Origin: Alkaliphilus hydrothermalis
GTDB taxonomy: Bacteria; Bacillota; Clostridia; Peptostreptococcales; Natronincolaceae
Direction of reading: 5' to 3'
NCBI RefSeq assembly: GCF_016908555.1
Contig: NZ_JAFBEE010000018.1
Coordinates: 1-58,295 of the forward strand
DNA length: 58,295 nt
Below are positions 35,867-43,808 of this stretch, piece by piece. Under the pieces are notes generated by a model. It had not been told where the DNA came from and did no database searches. It worked only from the letters and a program-made list of their open reading frames with translations. The position numbers and the translations under genes are program-made. Numbering within the stretch: the first letter of the stretch is position 1; the number at the start of each line of letters is the position of its first letter.

Positions 35867-37000
35867 CTATATTTCCAAAGTATTTAACATATCCAAAACA
35901 GCCTTTGCCAATGGGCTACTGCTATTTAGCACCAATTTACCATCACGTTTAACCCAACTTTCGCGACTTTCAGGCAAGTTAAATTTGATAAACTTCTCTT
36001 CAACATCTATCTGAATTTCCTCCACTAAGTCATCGCCATCATCCACCATGCTACAGTTCATAATCCAAATAATTTTGTCCAACAACTTATCTTTCACCTG
36101 TGGCGTCCTATTGATTTGTTCTAAAAGCTGATCTCCTTTTGTTCTTGCGATGGGATCATGATTTAGAATCATCATAACTTTATGAGACATTGTCATAAAT
36201 TTAAGATTGTTGGAGTCAAAATTACTCGATAAATCCAATATGATATAGTCATACATACGACTACCCTCAAGTTCTGTTAAAAGATACTCAATATCCTTTG
36301 GCTCAATTTCCTCCAGTTCCAATGGACTATCAAGGGGTGCTATATAATGAATCTGGGTGGCATAATCCTTCATCACCATAGATTCCAACTTTAAGGTAAG
36401 GTTTTTATTCCTATTCTTTGTCAAATAAAAAATATTTGAAAGACTGTACTCACTCCCTTGTTGAAAATATATATACTGGGAAGAGATCCCCTCAAGATTT
36501 AAATACAATACCTTTTTCCCCATTTGCGCCAACAGGGTGCCCGTAGCAACAGCAACAGTAGTCTTTCCTACCCCTCCCATGGGAGAGTATATGGAAAAAA
36601 TTTTACATCCTTCTGACTTCCCTACCGTTTGATTATTTGTTTCGGAGAATCCACTGTGGATCTCCTCCTCTACAAATGCATCCATAATTTTTGAAATCAA
36701 AGCATCACAGGATTGAAATTTCTTAATCAAAGGAAGCTGACTTGACTCTACTTGAACCAATCCCTCCGATAATAGGAAAATTTTTTTTATCCCCAAATGA
36801 TTTAAATCCTCTGTGTAAAAACCACTATTTACCAATAAAATGTCTACTTCCTGAGGATTTTTCTTTAGATAATCCAGTAAATACTCCTGTTTTGAAAAGA
36901 AACCTAAATAAAATCGTTCCTGCTGATTCACCGAAAAATATTGTTCCAAAGCCCCCAAGTACCGTTGGTCTGGGTCTGCAATTAACAGTTTTAACCTCAC
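35867..37000 (-). CDS. TadZ/CpaE-like ParA-family ATPase
   Basis: 377-aa protein. An N-terminal receiver-like domain (about residues 1-110, MRLKLLIADPDQRYLGALEQY) lacks a full phosphoacceptor set; a MinD/ParA P-loop domain follows with SPMGGVGKTTVAVATG near residue 139 and DYIILDLSSNFDSN near 252. TadZ-type proteins place the Tad machine at a cell pole or site. The GTG start follows GGAGGGTGAAGAA. It sits between the first prepilin peptidase and tadA. Confidence 0.88.
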   Translation of the reverse strand: MRLKLLIADPDQRYLGALEQYFSVNQQERFYLGFFSKQEYLLDYLKKNPQEVDILLVNSGFYTEDLNHLGIKKIFLLSEGLVQVESSQLPLIKKFQSCDALISKIMDAFVEEEIHSGFSETNNQTVGKSEGCKIFSIYSPMGGVGKTTVAVATGTLLAQMGKKVLYLNLEGISSQYIYFQQGSEYSLSNIFYLTKNRNKNLTLKLESMVMKDYATQIHYIAPLDSPLELEEIEPKDIEYLLTELEGSRMYDYIILDLSSNFDSNNLKFMTMSHKVMMILNHDPIARTKGDQLLEQINRTPQVKDKLLDKIIWIMNCSMVDDGDDLVEEIQIDVEEKFIKFNLPESRESWVKRDGKLVLNSSSPLAKAVLDMLNTLEI

Positions 37001-37123
37001 TTCTTCACCCTCCTATTGCAGATTTACTTCAATTACTCAAATATTTCCCTCTTGCTCTCTTGCTTATTTTCTCTCAATTGCTCATTTTCATCTATTGCTT
37101 ATTCATTTCTTTTTTGCCCCGTC

Positions 37124-37657
37124 TTACAAGGGCTTCAAGAAAATCATAATCATCACGCCTGTAAATATGGCTACTGCAAAGGGAAATTTTCCATCCCTAT
37201 CTTTTTTGATTTGGGTATAGCCATTAATTTTTCCACTTATTATTGTCATGCATATATAGTTGATTAAATACTTAAGTCTCTGCCTTCCATTTTTTCTGAT
37301 GATCATTAGCCCCAGTGCAATAAAACCCCCACTAATAAAAGAAACTACCATGGTTTTCAAAACAAAATCTTTCCCCATCAAAGCGCCAATGGCGGCAAAA
37401 AGTTTTAAATCCCCCGCCCCCATTGCCCCTACTATATAGAAAATGAGTAATAAGACAATAGGAATACCTATTCCATAGAAAGACTGAAGACCACCTATCC
37501 ATCCCCCTACAACTAGATTTAATATCAGTCCCACTACCATGAAGGGATATACAATAACATTTTTTATTTTATTTGTTTTCCAATCAGTATATAGTGACAT
37601 ACTGATAAGGATAATTAATAGACCATAGTTAATAAATATAAACTTTTCTATAACCAT
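37124..37657 (-). CDS. A24-family prepilin peptidase (first copy, CpaA/TadV-like)
   Basis: 177-aa membrane aspartic peptidase, first gene of the Tad locus. Catalytic aspartates lie in LYTDWKTNKIKN and in GAMGAGDLKLFAAIG (GxGD motif); about six hydrophobic segments. It probably cleaves the Flp pilin and TadE-like leaders. It is separated from the TadZ-like gene by 123 bp without a visible terminator. A second A24 gene closes the operon, so the enzymes may divide pilin and pseudopilin substrates (inference). Confidence 0.9.
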   Translation of the reverse strand: MVIEKFIFINYGLLIILISMSLYTDWKTNKIKNVIVYPFMVVGLILNLVVGGWIGGLQSFYGIGIPIVLLLIFYIVGAMGAGDLKLFAAIGALMGKDFVLKTMVVSFISGGFIALGLMIIRKNGRQRLKYLINYICMTIISGKINGYTQIKKDRDGKFPFAVAIFTGVMIMIFLKPL

Positions 37658-37807
37658 TGAACTTCTCCTATTTTATACATATTTAAAATCAAATCCTTTT
37701 ACTTATCTATCCACAATCAGTTACAATAAATACTTTTATTCTATATTTTTTCCGAAACTCCTTTATTTTTTCGTCGGATTTTATATTATTTTGCAGATTA
37801 TAAATAA

Positions 37808-37848
37808 GAAAAAAGACCCATTAATTCAAAAGGTTGAATCATTGGATC
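37808..37848 (-). terminator. Strong intrinsic terminator without a protein gene before it
   Basis: On the minus strand arms at 37834-37848 and 37815-37829 pair over 15 positions (one mismatch, two G-U), with a short loop, followed by TTTTTTC (37808-37814). The nearest minus-strand gene upstream (38239-38514) has its own terminator at 38138-38186, so this one must serve another transcript. Confidence 0.8.
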
Positions 37849-38064
37849 TCTACTTTACAATATTATCATTTTAGTTGTAACTTGCTTTAACGATTAAAAC
37901 CTTATTCCTCTAATATACTATGATTTTTTTAGCTGTTCATTTAGGAGGTAGCAAACCAGAGCATGAAAACCACATCTTACCACCCTATAATGTTCTTTTT
38001 TCTACAACCTCCAATCGGGTCCCATTAAGCCTTGCATTTTATTCCCTCCTTTGATTTGCTTTCA
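37815..38064 (-). ncRNA. Candidate structured noncoding RNA, about 250 nt
   Basis: Bounded by a minus-strand TATAAT at 38071-38076 and the strong terminator at 37808-37848. Complementary pairs: GCAAATC (38053-38059) with GGTTTGC (37951-37957), and GGAGG (38045-38049 or 38008-38012) with CCTCC (37944-37948). The first pair and the first GGAGG choice interleave as a pseudoknot would; the second GGAGG choice nests. No -35 box is clear. I cannot assign it to a known class by eye. Confidence 0.45.
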
Positions 38065-38137
38065 ATACCCATTATATAACATATTACATGCTAGTTCTTT
38101 GAAGCGACCCAGAAGATATGTATCATCAACAGGACAC

Positions 38138-38186
38138 AAAAAACTCTCTTATAGTTTAAGTTAATCAAGCCATAAGAGAGTTTTTT
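38138..38186. terminator. Bidirectional intrinsic terminator
   Basis: Perfect 14-bp arms AAAAAACTCTCTTA (38138-38151) and TAAGAGAGTTTTTT (38173-38186). On the minus strand it ends the small gene at 38239-38514. Confidence 0.85.
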
Positions 38187-38238
38187 GAAGACCATTAAAA
38201 CTGCATTAAGTAAGTAATTTTATATTTTATATGTTATT

Positions 38239-38514
38239 TTACAGTCGCCAATCGGCCCCAAGTATTCCACCAAAACGAGCCCAGCCTTCCTTTTCTTCAC
38301 CGTCTATGGTATATACTACTCTATATACCACACGCCCTTTACTCACTACTTTAAAGGGGCCTGTTCCTGCAAGAAAAGTGCTTCTCTCTATTGTAATAAC
38401 CTTTCCACCCATAGATTTAATTTTATTATGGATTCTTTTCTCTCGGCGCTTTCCTTGGCTCATTACAACCCATATACATACAGCTAGGGTCAAAATTAGT
38501 ACTAGTACCTTCAT
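38239..38514 (-). CDS. Small membrane-anchored protein of unknown function
   Basis: 91-aa protein with one N-terminal membrane helix (MKVLVLILTLAVCIWVVM) followed by a basic stretch and a small globular domain (IKSMGGKVITIERSTFLAGTGPF, then VYRVVYTIDGEEKEGWARFGGI). The ATG at 38514 has GGAGGAAAACAAG before it; a longer reading from 38544 is not supported. It has its own terminator. The domain resembles short proteins annotated only as hypothetical in Clostridia; no function is proposed. Confidence 0.75.
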   Translation of the reverse strand: MKVLVLILTLAVCIWVVMSQGKRREKRIHNKIKSMGGKVITIERSTFLAGTGPFKVVSKGRVVYRVVYTIDGEEKEGWARFGGILGADWRL

Positions 38515-38690
38515 CTTGTTTTCCTCCTTCGTAAATCTTACCATGTTGTCCTGTTATTACATTATATACTATTTTGCATAAATATAAAAATTTTACGTAA
38601 AAAAAACTTCATATTTTTGCAGTTAGACGATAGAAAAAGTTTGGTCTATACATTTATATTAATTAAATGTAGAACTTTCCTATCCGTTAT

Positions 38691-38718
38691 AAAAAAAACT
38701 AGTGATTTCTCACTAGTT
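38691..38718 (-). terminator. Intrinsic terminator of the obgE-yhbY operon
   Basis: On the minus strand AACTAGTGA / TCACTAGTT (38710-38718 and 38697-38705) followed by eight T residues, directly after the yhbY stop. Confidence 0.9.
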
Positions 38719-38719
38719 C

Positions 38720-39022
38720 TTATTTTTTAGGTCTTGGTAATTCAATTCTAGGATTATTTTTTGATCTTCTAAATAGAACAAATTTATTTCCAATAGCTTG
38801 AACGTATTCAGCCTTTAGTAGTTCTGCTGCTTCATTGGCTGTATCTTTAGTATCTAATAAAGCCGTCTCTAGGATCGTTACCTTAACAAGCTCCCTTGAC
38901 TCTAAAGCTAAGTCCAATTGTTCTAAAAAACTTACCGTCAAACCAGCTTTACCGATTTGAGTAATTGGCTTTTCCTTGTTTGCTAAACCTCTTAAAAAAC
39001 TTCGTTGCTTTCCAGTTAACAT
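38720..39022 (-). CDS. yhbY: Ribosome assembly RNA-binding protein YhbY (CRM domain)
   Basis: 100-aa CRM-domain protein (LTGKQRSFLRGLANKEKPITQIGKAGLT, GNKFVLFRRSKNNPRI) that binds precursor 50S particles. Normal length. It lies 16 bp after the CXXC mini-protein and shares the obgE operon, as is usual. In most Clostridia nadD would follow; here the operon ends at a terminator and the ncRNA/Tad region intervenes. Confidence 0.93.
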   Translation of the reverse strand: MLTGKQRSFLRGLANKEKPITQIGKAGLTVSFLEQLDLALESRELVKVTILETALLDTKDTANEAAELLKAEYVQAIGNKFVLFRRSKNNPRIELPRPKK

Positions 39023-39038
39023 TGATCTGCTCCTTTTC

Positions 39039-39221
39039 TTATACCTCTACTTCTTTCCTGCTCTTTCTGCGATGAACCTCATATTCTTTAACACCCTTCT
39101 TCCAACCTGTACGAATCTTCTCAACACTTGTTGATTGCTCACTAATTACAAAATCATTTTTAGCTAAACAAAAATAGGTTTTGGCATTTACTTTGCAGTT
39201 TTCACAGTTTATACAGTTCAT
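39039..39221 (-). CDS. Cysteine-rich mini-protein between obgE and yhbY
   Basis: 60-aa basic protein. Four cysteines lie in the first 18 residues (CINCENCKVN...YFC), a possible small metal site, followed by a Lys/Arg-rich tail (WKKGVKEYEVHRRKSRKE). It is 24 bp from obgE and 16 bp from yhbY, so it is translated with two ribosome-assembly factors. I do not recognise a named family; a role with ribosomes is only suggested by the neighbours and the charge. Confidence 0.75.
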   Translation of the reverse strand: MNCINCENCKVNAKTYFCLAKNDFVISEQSTSVEKIRTGWKKGVKEYEVHRRKSRKEVEV

Positions 39222-39245
39222 ACTTACTTCTAGACCCCCGTCTCT

Positions 39246-40535
39246 TTAATCATAGTACTCAAACTCAATCTCATCAATTTTTACTAAATCACCATCATTA
39301 ATTCCCAGCTCTTTTAGCTCATCGATGATTCCCCGCTTTCTTAAGACTTTTTGGAAGTAGGCTAATGAATCCATATCATCAAAGTTCGTAGAGTAAACTA
39401 GTCTTTCCACAAACTTGCCTTCTACAATAAAGGTATTATTTTCTCTTCTAATTGTAAATAATTTTTCTTCTTCTGGATTAAATTTATATACTTTTTCCTC
39501 TTCTACACCCTCAATAATAGCTTGTCTTTCTTCTTCTTCAGCTTCTTTTAGTCTCTGAGACACAAAAGCAAGTAGCTCGTCTAAGCCTTTATTGGTGGCA
39601 GCGGAAATGGGAAATACTTGAACCCCTATTGACTCCAATTCCTTCTTAACTCTTTCGTAGTTTTCTTCGGCTCCTGGAAGGTCAGTCTTGTTAGCCGCTA
39701 CAATTTGAGGTTTCTCTGCTAGTTTTTCACTATAGAGTTTTAGTTCTTGGTTAATTTTTTCAAAATCCTCTAAAGGATCTCTTCCCTCCACAGATGCTAC
39801 ATCCAATACATGGATTAATACCTTCGTTCTTTCTACATGACGAAGGAATTCATGACCTAGTCCAATCCCCTCATGGGCACCTTCAATAAGCCCTGGAATA
39901 TCAGCCAATACAAAGCTATCACCGAACTTTGTCTTAACCATTCCTAAGTTTGGTGTTAATGTAGTGAAATGATAGTCTGCAATCTTTGGTGTTGCACTGG
40001 TAACCACCGATAAGAAAGTAGACTTTCCTACGTTGGGGAAGCCGATTAATCCTACATCGGCAATTAATTTTAGCTCCATTACAACTGTAAGGGATTGTCC
40101 TTGTTCTCCCGCAATGGCGAAACGGGGAGCCTGTCTAGTGGCAGTCTTAAAGTGTACATTTCCTTTTCCACCTTTTCCACCTCTGGCAATCACTTTTCTT
40201 TCCCCATGCTCTGTTAAGTCAGCAAGGATTTCACCAGTCTTTTCATCCTTGATGATTGTTCCTGGGGGTACTTTTAGTACAAGGTCTTTTCCATCTGCAC
40301 CAAACATTTTCTTGTTCTTGCCGTCTTCACCATGTTGTGCAGCGTAATGCTTTTTGTAACGAAAATCCATCAGGGTTCTTAAACCTTCATCCACTACAAA
40401 TACCACATCTCCGCCTTTTCCACCATCTCCACCGGCTGGTCCACCGGCTGGAACATATTTTTCTTTTCTAAAGGCGACAGAGCCGTCTCCACCTTTTCCT
40501 GCCTTTAGATTTATTACCGCCTGATCTATAAACAT
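39246..40535 (-). CDS. obgE: GTPase ObgE/CgtA
   Basis: 429-aa essential GTPase in late 50S assembly and stress control. Glycine-rich OBG fold at residues 1-158 (GGDGSVAFRKEKYVPAGGPAGGDGGKGG), G domain at about 159-330 (GFPNVGKST, DIPGLIEGA, NKTD, SAATNKG), and a C-terminal OCT domain (about 350-429). In many Firmicutes rplU-ysxB-rpmA lie directly upstream; they are absent here, and the plus-strand ylbJ lies there instead. Confidence 0.97.
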   Translation of the reverse strand: MFIDQAVINLKAGKGGDGSVAFRKEKYVPAGGPAGGDGGKGGDVVFVVDEGLRTLMDFRYKKHYAAQHGEDGKNKKMFGADGKDLVLKVPPGTIIKDEKTGEILADLTEHGERKVIARGGKGGKGNVHFKTATRQAPRFAIAGEQGQSLTVVMELKLIADVGLIGFPNVGKSTFLSVVTSATPKIADYHFTTLTPNLGMVKTKFGDSFVLADIPGLIEGAHEGIGLGHEFLRHVERTKVLIHVLDVASVEGRDPLEDFEKINQELKLYSEKLAEKPQIVAANKTDLPGAEENYERVKKELESIGVQVFPISAATNKGLDELLAFVSQRLKEAEEEERQAIIEGVEEEKVYKFNPEEEKLFTIRRENNTFIVEGKFVERLVYSTNFDDMDSLAYFQKVLRKRGIIDELKELGINDGDLVKIDEIEFEYYD

Positions 40536-40818
40536 TATATCACCCTTAATATTAGTTTGTTTGTTGGTATATGGAATCTATGTAAATGGCTATAAAGTAT
40601 AAATTCAATAATTTTATTATATCAACTAAATGACCACTGTCAACATTTTTATTATTTCAAAGCCTAAACCCCATGTATTTAGTATAACCAAACCCCTCTC
40701 TTTAAATCAAAAATTATTTTAGTCAACTTAAGAATCCACGGGAATAGAATATCTAATTAATCAATTAAATATACATTAAATAAGAAAAAACTACAAACCT
40801 TAAAACTGGAGGAATACT

Positions 40819-42063
40819 ATGCCTGTGAAAAGCAAAATAAAATACTATCTCAACACTTACTTAGCTGTATTTGTGGTCTTCTTTTTTGTTTTAACCATCG
40901 TTTTATACCCAGAACAATCAGTTAAATCCGCCTACGAAGGGCTTATAACTTGGGTCACCATCGTTCTACCTGCCCTACTCCCCTTCTTTGTAGGGGCAGA
41001 GCTATTAATCGGACTTGGGGTTGTAAAATTTATTGGGGTTCTATTGGAGCCCTTGATGCGACCTTTATTTAACGTTCCAGGTGAAGGATCTTTTGCCTTT
41101 ACAATGAGTGTCACCTCTGGCTATCCAGTGGGGGCGAAAATCATCAGCAAGTTACGTCTCGATAATCAAATCACCCTTGTGGAGGCCCAACGGCTAGTTG
41201 CTTTTTGTAGCACTTCTGGTCCACTATTTCTCATGGGGGCTGTAGGGGTTGGGATGTTCAAGTCAAAAGAAATCGGCTATTATCTTGCCATTACCCACTA
41301 TATAGCTGCCATCTCCGTAGGTTTAGTGTTTGCCTTTTACAAAAGGTCTGCTACCTCCACAGTACCAGTTCCTAGAGAAAAAAATAGAATCCGTCAAGCC
41401 TTTCGACAGCTTGCCATTAGTAGGAAACAAAACCCTCCCTTTGGTCTATTAATGGGAAATGCTGTAAGAGAATCCTTCAACACCATGTTGATGGTGGGGG
41501 GATTTATTATTATGTTTTCTGTTATTATTAATATCTTAAATGAAGTAGGTATCGTAGAGGTGTTTTCCTATTTCTTTTACATACTCCTAAAACCACTTAA
41601 TATGAGTTTGAGTATGATTCAATCTTTGATGGTGGGTTTTTTTGAGATTACCATCGGTAGTAAAATGGTGGTGGAGAATATTCATTCCACAGTGCTGACC
41701 AAGATGGCTGTTACGGCCTTTATAATGGCATGGAGTGGATTTTCTATCCATGCCCAATGCATAAGTATTATTGGCGCTACCGATATCAATACTACCCTAT
41801 ATATGGGGGCTAAGTTGCTCCATGGAATATTTGCAGCTGCTATCGTTTATTTACTTTATCCCTTTGCCTCAAATTTTCTACCATTTTCAAGACCTGTATT
41901 TCATCAACAATATCTTTTAAATCTTACCTATCCACAACAGTTTTACAATACCTTAAAATTCTCCTTGGAGATTTTCGTGGTAATCGTTATCGTTCTTTTA
42001 GTAACCTCCATATTTTTATCACTACTGCTCTCCCTTAGTCAATGGTTTAAAAGAAAACGCTAA
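40819..42063 (+). CDS. ylbJ: Sporulation integral membrane protein YlbJ
   Basis: 414-aa membrane protein with about eight to ten helices; the SGYPVGAKIISKL and AFCSTSGPLFLMGAVGVGMF segments and the later NTMLMVGGFIIMFSVI repeat match YlbJ, a nucleoside-transporter/Gate-domain protein needed for spore cortex formation and expressed in the mother cell under sigma-E in Bacillus. ATG after GGAGG. It is the only plus-strand gene between obgE and rpmB and is separated from the minus-strand genes by a shared terminator. Confidence 0.9.
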   Translation: MPVKSKIKYYLNTYLAVFVVFFFVLTIVLYPEQSVKSAYEGLITWVTIVLPALLPFFVGAELLIGLGVVKFIGVLLEPLMRPLFNVPGEGSFAFTMSVTSGYPVGAKIISKLRLDNQITLVEAQRLVAFCSTSGPLFLMGAVGVGMFKSKEIGYYLAITHYIAAISVGLVFAFYKRSATSTVPVPREKNRIRQAFRQLAISRKQNPPFGLLMGNAVRESFNTMLMVGGFIIMFSVIINILNEVGIVEVFSYFFYILLKPLNMSLSMIQSLMVGFFEITIGSKMVVENIHSTVLTKMAVTAFIMAWSGFSIHAQCISIIGATDINTTLYMGAKLLHGIFAAAIVYLLYPFASNFLPFSRPVFHQQYLLNLTYPQQFYNTLKFSLEIFVVIVIVLLVTSIFLSLLLSLSQWFKRKR

Positions 42064-42070
42064 GAATACA

Positions 42071-42114
42071 AAACCCAGCCCTTTGGGATGATTTCATCCA
42101 CAAGGGCTGGGTTT
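42071..42114. terminator. Bidirectional intrinsic terminator
   Basis: Arms AAACCCAGCCCTT / AAGGGCTGGGTTT with an extended inner TGGGATGA/ATCCACA region, between convergent ylbJ and the coiled-coil gene. Confidence 0.88.
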
Positions 42115-42118
42115 CGCT

Positions 42119-42565
42119 TTATTTCATACCCCTTAATTCATTTCTATTGCTCTTTACTGTTTGAACCAACTTTGATAAAGATTCTTCTGCTGATGCCAAT
42201 AATTCATCGGCATACTCCCTAGCTCCAAGACGCAGTTCTTTGGCGTTGTTTTGGGCCTGGGCGATGATTTCCTCCGCCTGAATATGGGCATTCCTTGTAA
42301 TCTCGTCCTCATTTACCATTTCTCTAATATGTTTGTTGGCTTCCTCAAGGATCATATCAGCCTCCTGCTGAGCCTCCACTAATATCTTTTGGCGTTCTTC
42401 TTTAATCCATTGGGCCTGCTTCACCTCATCCGGTAGCAGGATTCTAATTTCTTTAATTAATTCTAGGACTTCGCCTCTATCCACTAAAACCTTTTGGGCA
42501 AAGGGAATCGAGGAGCCGCTTTCAACTATATCTTCTAATTCCTCTAATAAACTTAAAACCTTCAT
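42119..42565 (-). CDS. Coiled-coil protein next to coaD (often annotated as ATPase subunit B-like)
   Basis: 148-aa soluble protein, almost wholly charged heptads. The region about residues 50-140 is a continuous coiled coil with ATP synthase b-subunit/DivIVA-like character (EEANKHIREMVNEDEI, HIQAEEIIAQAQNNAKEL). It has no membrane anchor, so it is not an F0 b subunit. The function is unknown; many Clostridia carry it beside coaD and ylbJ. It lies 34 bp downstream of coaD and is last in that operon. Confidence 0.75.
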   Translation of the reverse strand: MKVLSLLEELEDIVESGSSIPFAQKVLVDRGEVLELIKEIRILLPDEVKQAQWIKEERQKILVEAQQEADMILEEANKHIREMVNEDEITRNAHIQAEEIIAQAQNNAKELRLGAREYADELLASAEESLSKLVQTVKSNRNELRGMK

Positions 42566-42599
42566 ATAAATCCCCCTTATCAGTTCCTCAAACTCACCA

Positions 42600-43073
42600 T
42601 TAAAGCTTCTTGAAAATAGCTTTTCTTATAAGGTCTGGTACCAATCCTTCAATACAGCCACCAAATTTAGCAACTTCCTTTACGATGCTAGAGCTTAAAT
42701 ATGAATTTTTGCTACTGGTCATTAAAAAGATTGTTTCAATATCTGGGGCTAACTTCCGATTCATTAATGCCATTTGAAATTCATACTCGAAATCCGAGAC
42801 TGCCCTCAATCCCTTAATAATGATTTTAGCATCCTTGGCCTTCAAATAATCCACCAATAATCCTGAAAAGCAATCCACCTTTACATTTGGGAAGGGCTTT
42901 ACCACTTCCTTAATTAACTCTACCCGTTCCTCTAGACTAAACAACGGATTTTTACTTGGGTTCATTAATACAGATACGACTACTTCATCACATATGTTAG
43001 AAGCCCTCTGAATAATGTCTAAATGTCCATTTGTAATGGGGTCAAAGCTTCCTGGGTATATTCCTACCTTCAT
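42600..43073 (-). CDS. coaD: Phosphopantetheine adenylyltransferase
   Basis: 157-aa enzyme that makes dephospho-CoA from 4'-phosphopantetheine and ATP. YPGSFDPITNGHLDI near the start and the SSSIVKEVAKFGG segment near the end are the nucleotidyltransferase signatures. The ATG at 43073, preceded by GGGAGG, overlaps the rsmD stop codon (ATGA), so translation is coupled. A longer reading to 43142 is within rsmD and is rejected. Confidence 0.96.
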   Translation of the reverse strand: MKVGIYPGSFDPITNGHLDIIQRASNICDEVVVSVLMNPSKNPLFSLEERVELIKEVVKPFPNVKVDCFSGLLVDYLKAKDAKIIIKGLRAVSDFEYEFQMALMNRKLAPDIETIFLMTSSKNSYLSSSIVKEVAKFGGCIEGLVPDLIRKAIFKKL

Positions 43074-43639
43074 TTTGTTGTTTCCTCCCTTAATTGGTAA
43101 AAGGAAATACTTGTATTTCCGTAATTGTTTTTTCGGATGCAAGTCAATTCTTCTGTATCAACTAAAATTTCCTCATCATTTTTATCATGCTCCACTACAA
43201 TCAGTCCCGAAGGCTTTAATAGATTGGTCGATACGATTAAACTTAAGGTTGAGTTGATTAGCCCTTTACCATAGGGTGGGTCCATAAAAATAAGGTCAGC
43301 CTGTACCTTCTTATGGGCTATACGTTTAATTCCACTGGATATATCGGATGAAATAATCTCTGCAGAGGAAATTAAACGGGTCTTCTCTAAATTATATTTT
43401 ATAGTTTCGACACTTTTCCTGCTTTGGTCGACAAAATAGGCCCGTTGAGCCCCCCTTGATAAGGACTCTATACCTAAATTTCCAGTTCCTGCGAACAAGT
43501 CTACCACAGTACTATCTATTATGTAGTTTTGAATGATATTAAAAATCGACTCTTTTACCCGATCAGAGGTGGGTCGGACATCCATTCCTTGTGGGGGCTT
43601 CAGCCTGTGTCCCCGTGCTTTTCCAGATATAACTCTCAT
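43070..43639 (-). CDS. rsmD: 16S rRNA (guanine(966)-N2)-methyltransferase
   Basis: 189-aa SAM-dependent methyltransferase. SAM motif VVDLFAGTGNLGIESLSRGA near residue 40 and the catalytic DPPYGKG near 115 are clear. It precedes coaD with a 4-bp overlap, a pair conserved throughout Firmicutes. Upstream is a 169-bp gene-free gap. Confidence 0.95.
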   Translation of the reverse strand: MRVISGKARGHRLKPPQGMDVRPTSDRVKESIFNIIQNYIIDSTVVDLFAGTGNLGIESLSRGAQRAYFVDQSRKSVETIKYNLEKTRLISSAEIISSDISSGIKRIAHKKVQADLIFMDPPYGKGLINSTLSLIVSTNLLKPSGLIVVEHDKNDEEILVDTEELTCIRKNNYGNTSISFYQLREETTK

Positions 43640-43808
43640 TTTTCCATCCCTCTTCCTCTCGTATTATTTTAACACACTGTTTATTTCTTAACAAAACGGT
43701 TTTAGATATTTTTCAACATTTCTAGAGATTTTCTTGTCTTCCTTTATTTTTGTTTAATATACTTAAATTATGTACCCTCTTGTGGGATAACACCATCTGT
43801 TTTTAATT

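Larger units (their letters stand above)
37658..38238. other. 581-bp intergenic region with two terminators and an apparent ncRNA unit
   Basis: No convincing protein gene. It holds, from right to left, a bidirectional terminator (38138-38186), a minus-strand TATAAT (38071-38076), an apparently structured segment, a strong minus-strand terminator (37808-37848), and the region upstream of the Tad locus. Short open frames with ribosome-binding-like purine tracts exist on both strands (11 codons on minus, 17 codons on plus) but have no other support. Confidence 0.6.

Noticed and set aside
37924..38050. Mini-genes of 11 and 17 codons with AGGAGG-like starts
   Set aside because: Both are tiny, lie on opposite strands over the same complementary GGAGG/CCTCC segments, and are better explained as RNA structure.
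37815..38064. c-di-GMP (GEMM) riboswitch, SRP RNA, RNase P RNA or tmRNA in the 37.8-38.1 kb unit
   Set aside because: None of the conserved sequence cores that I know for these RNAs is visible, so no class is assigned.
42119..42565. ATP synthase F0 subunit b
   Set aside because: It has coiled-coil similarity only, no membrane anchor and no ATP synthase neighbours.
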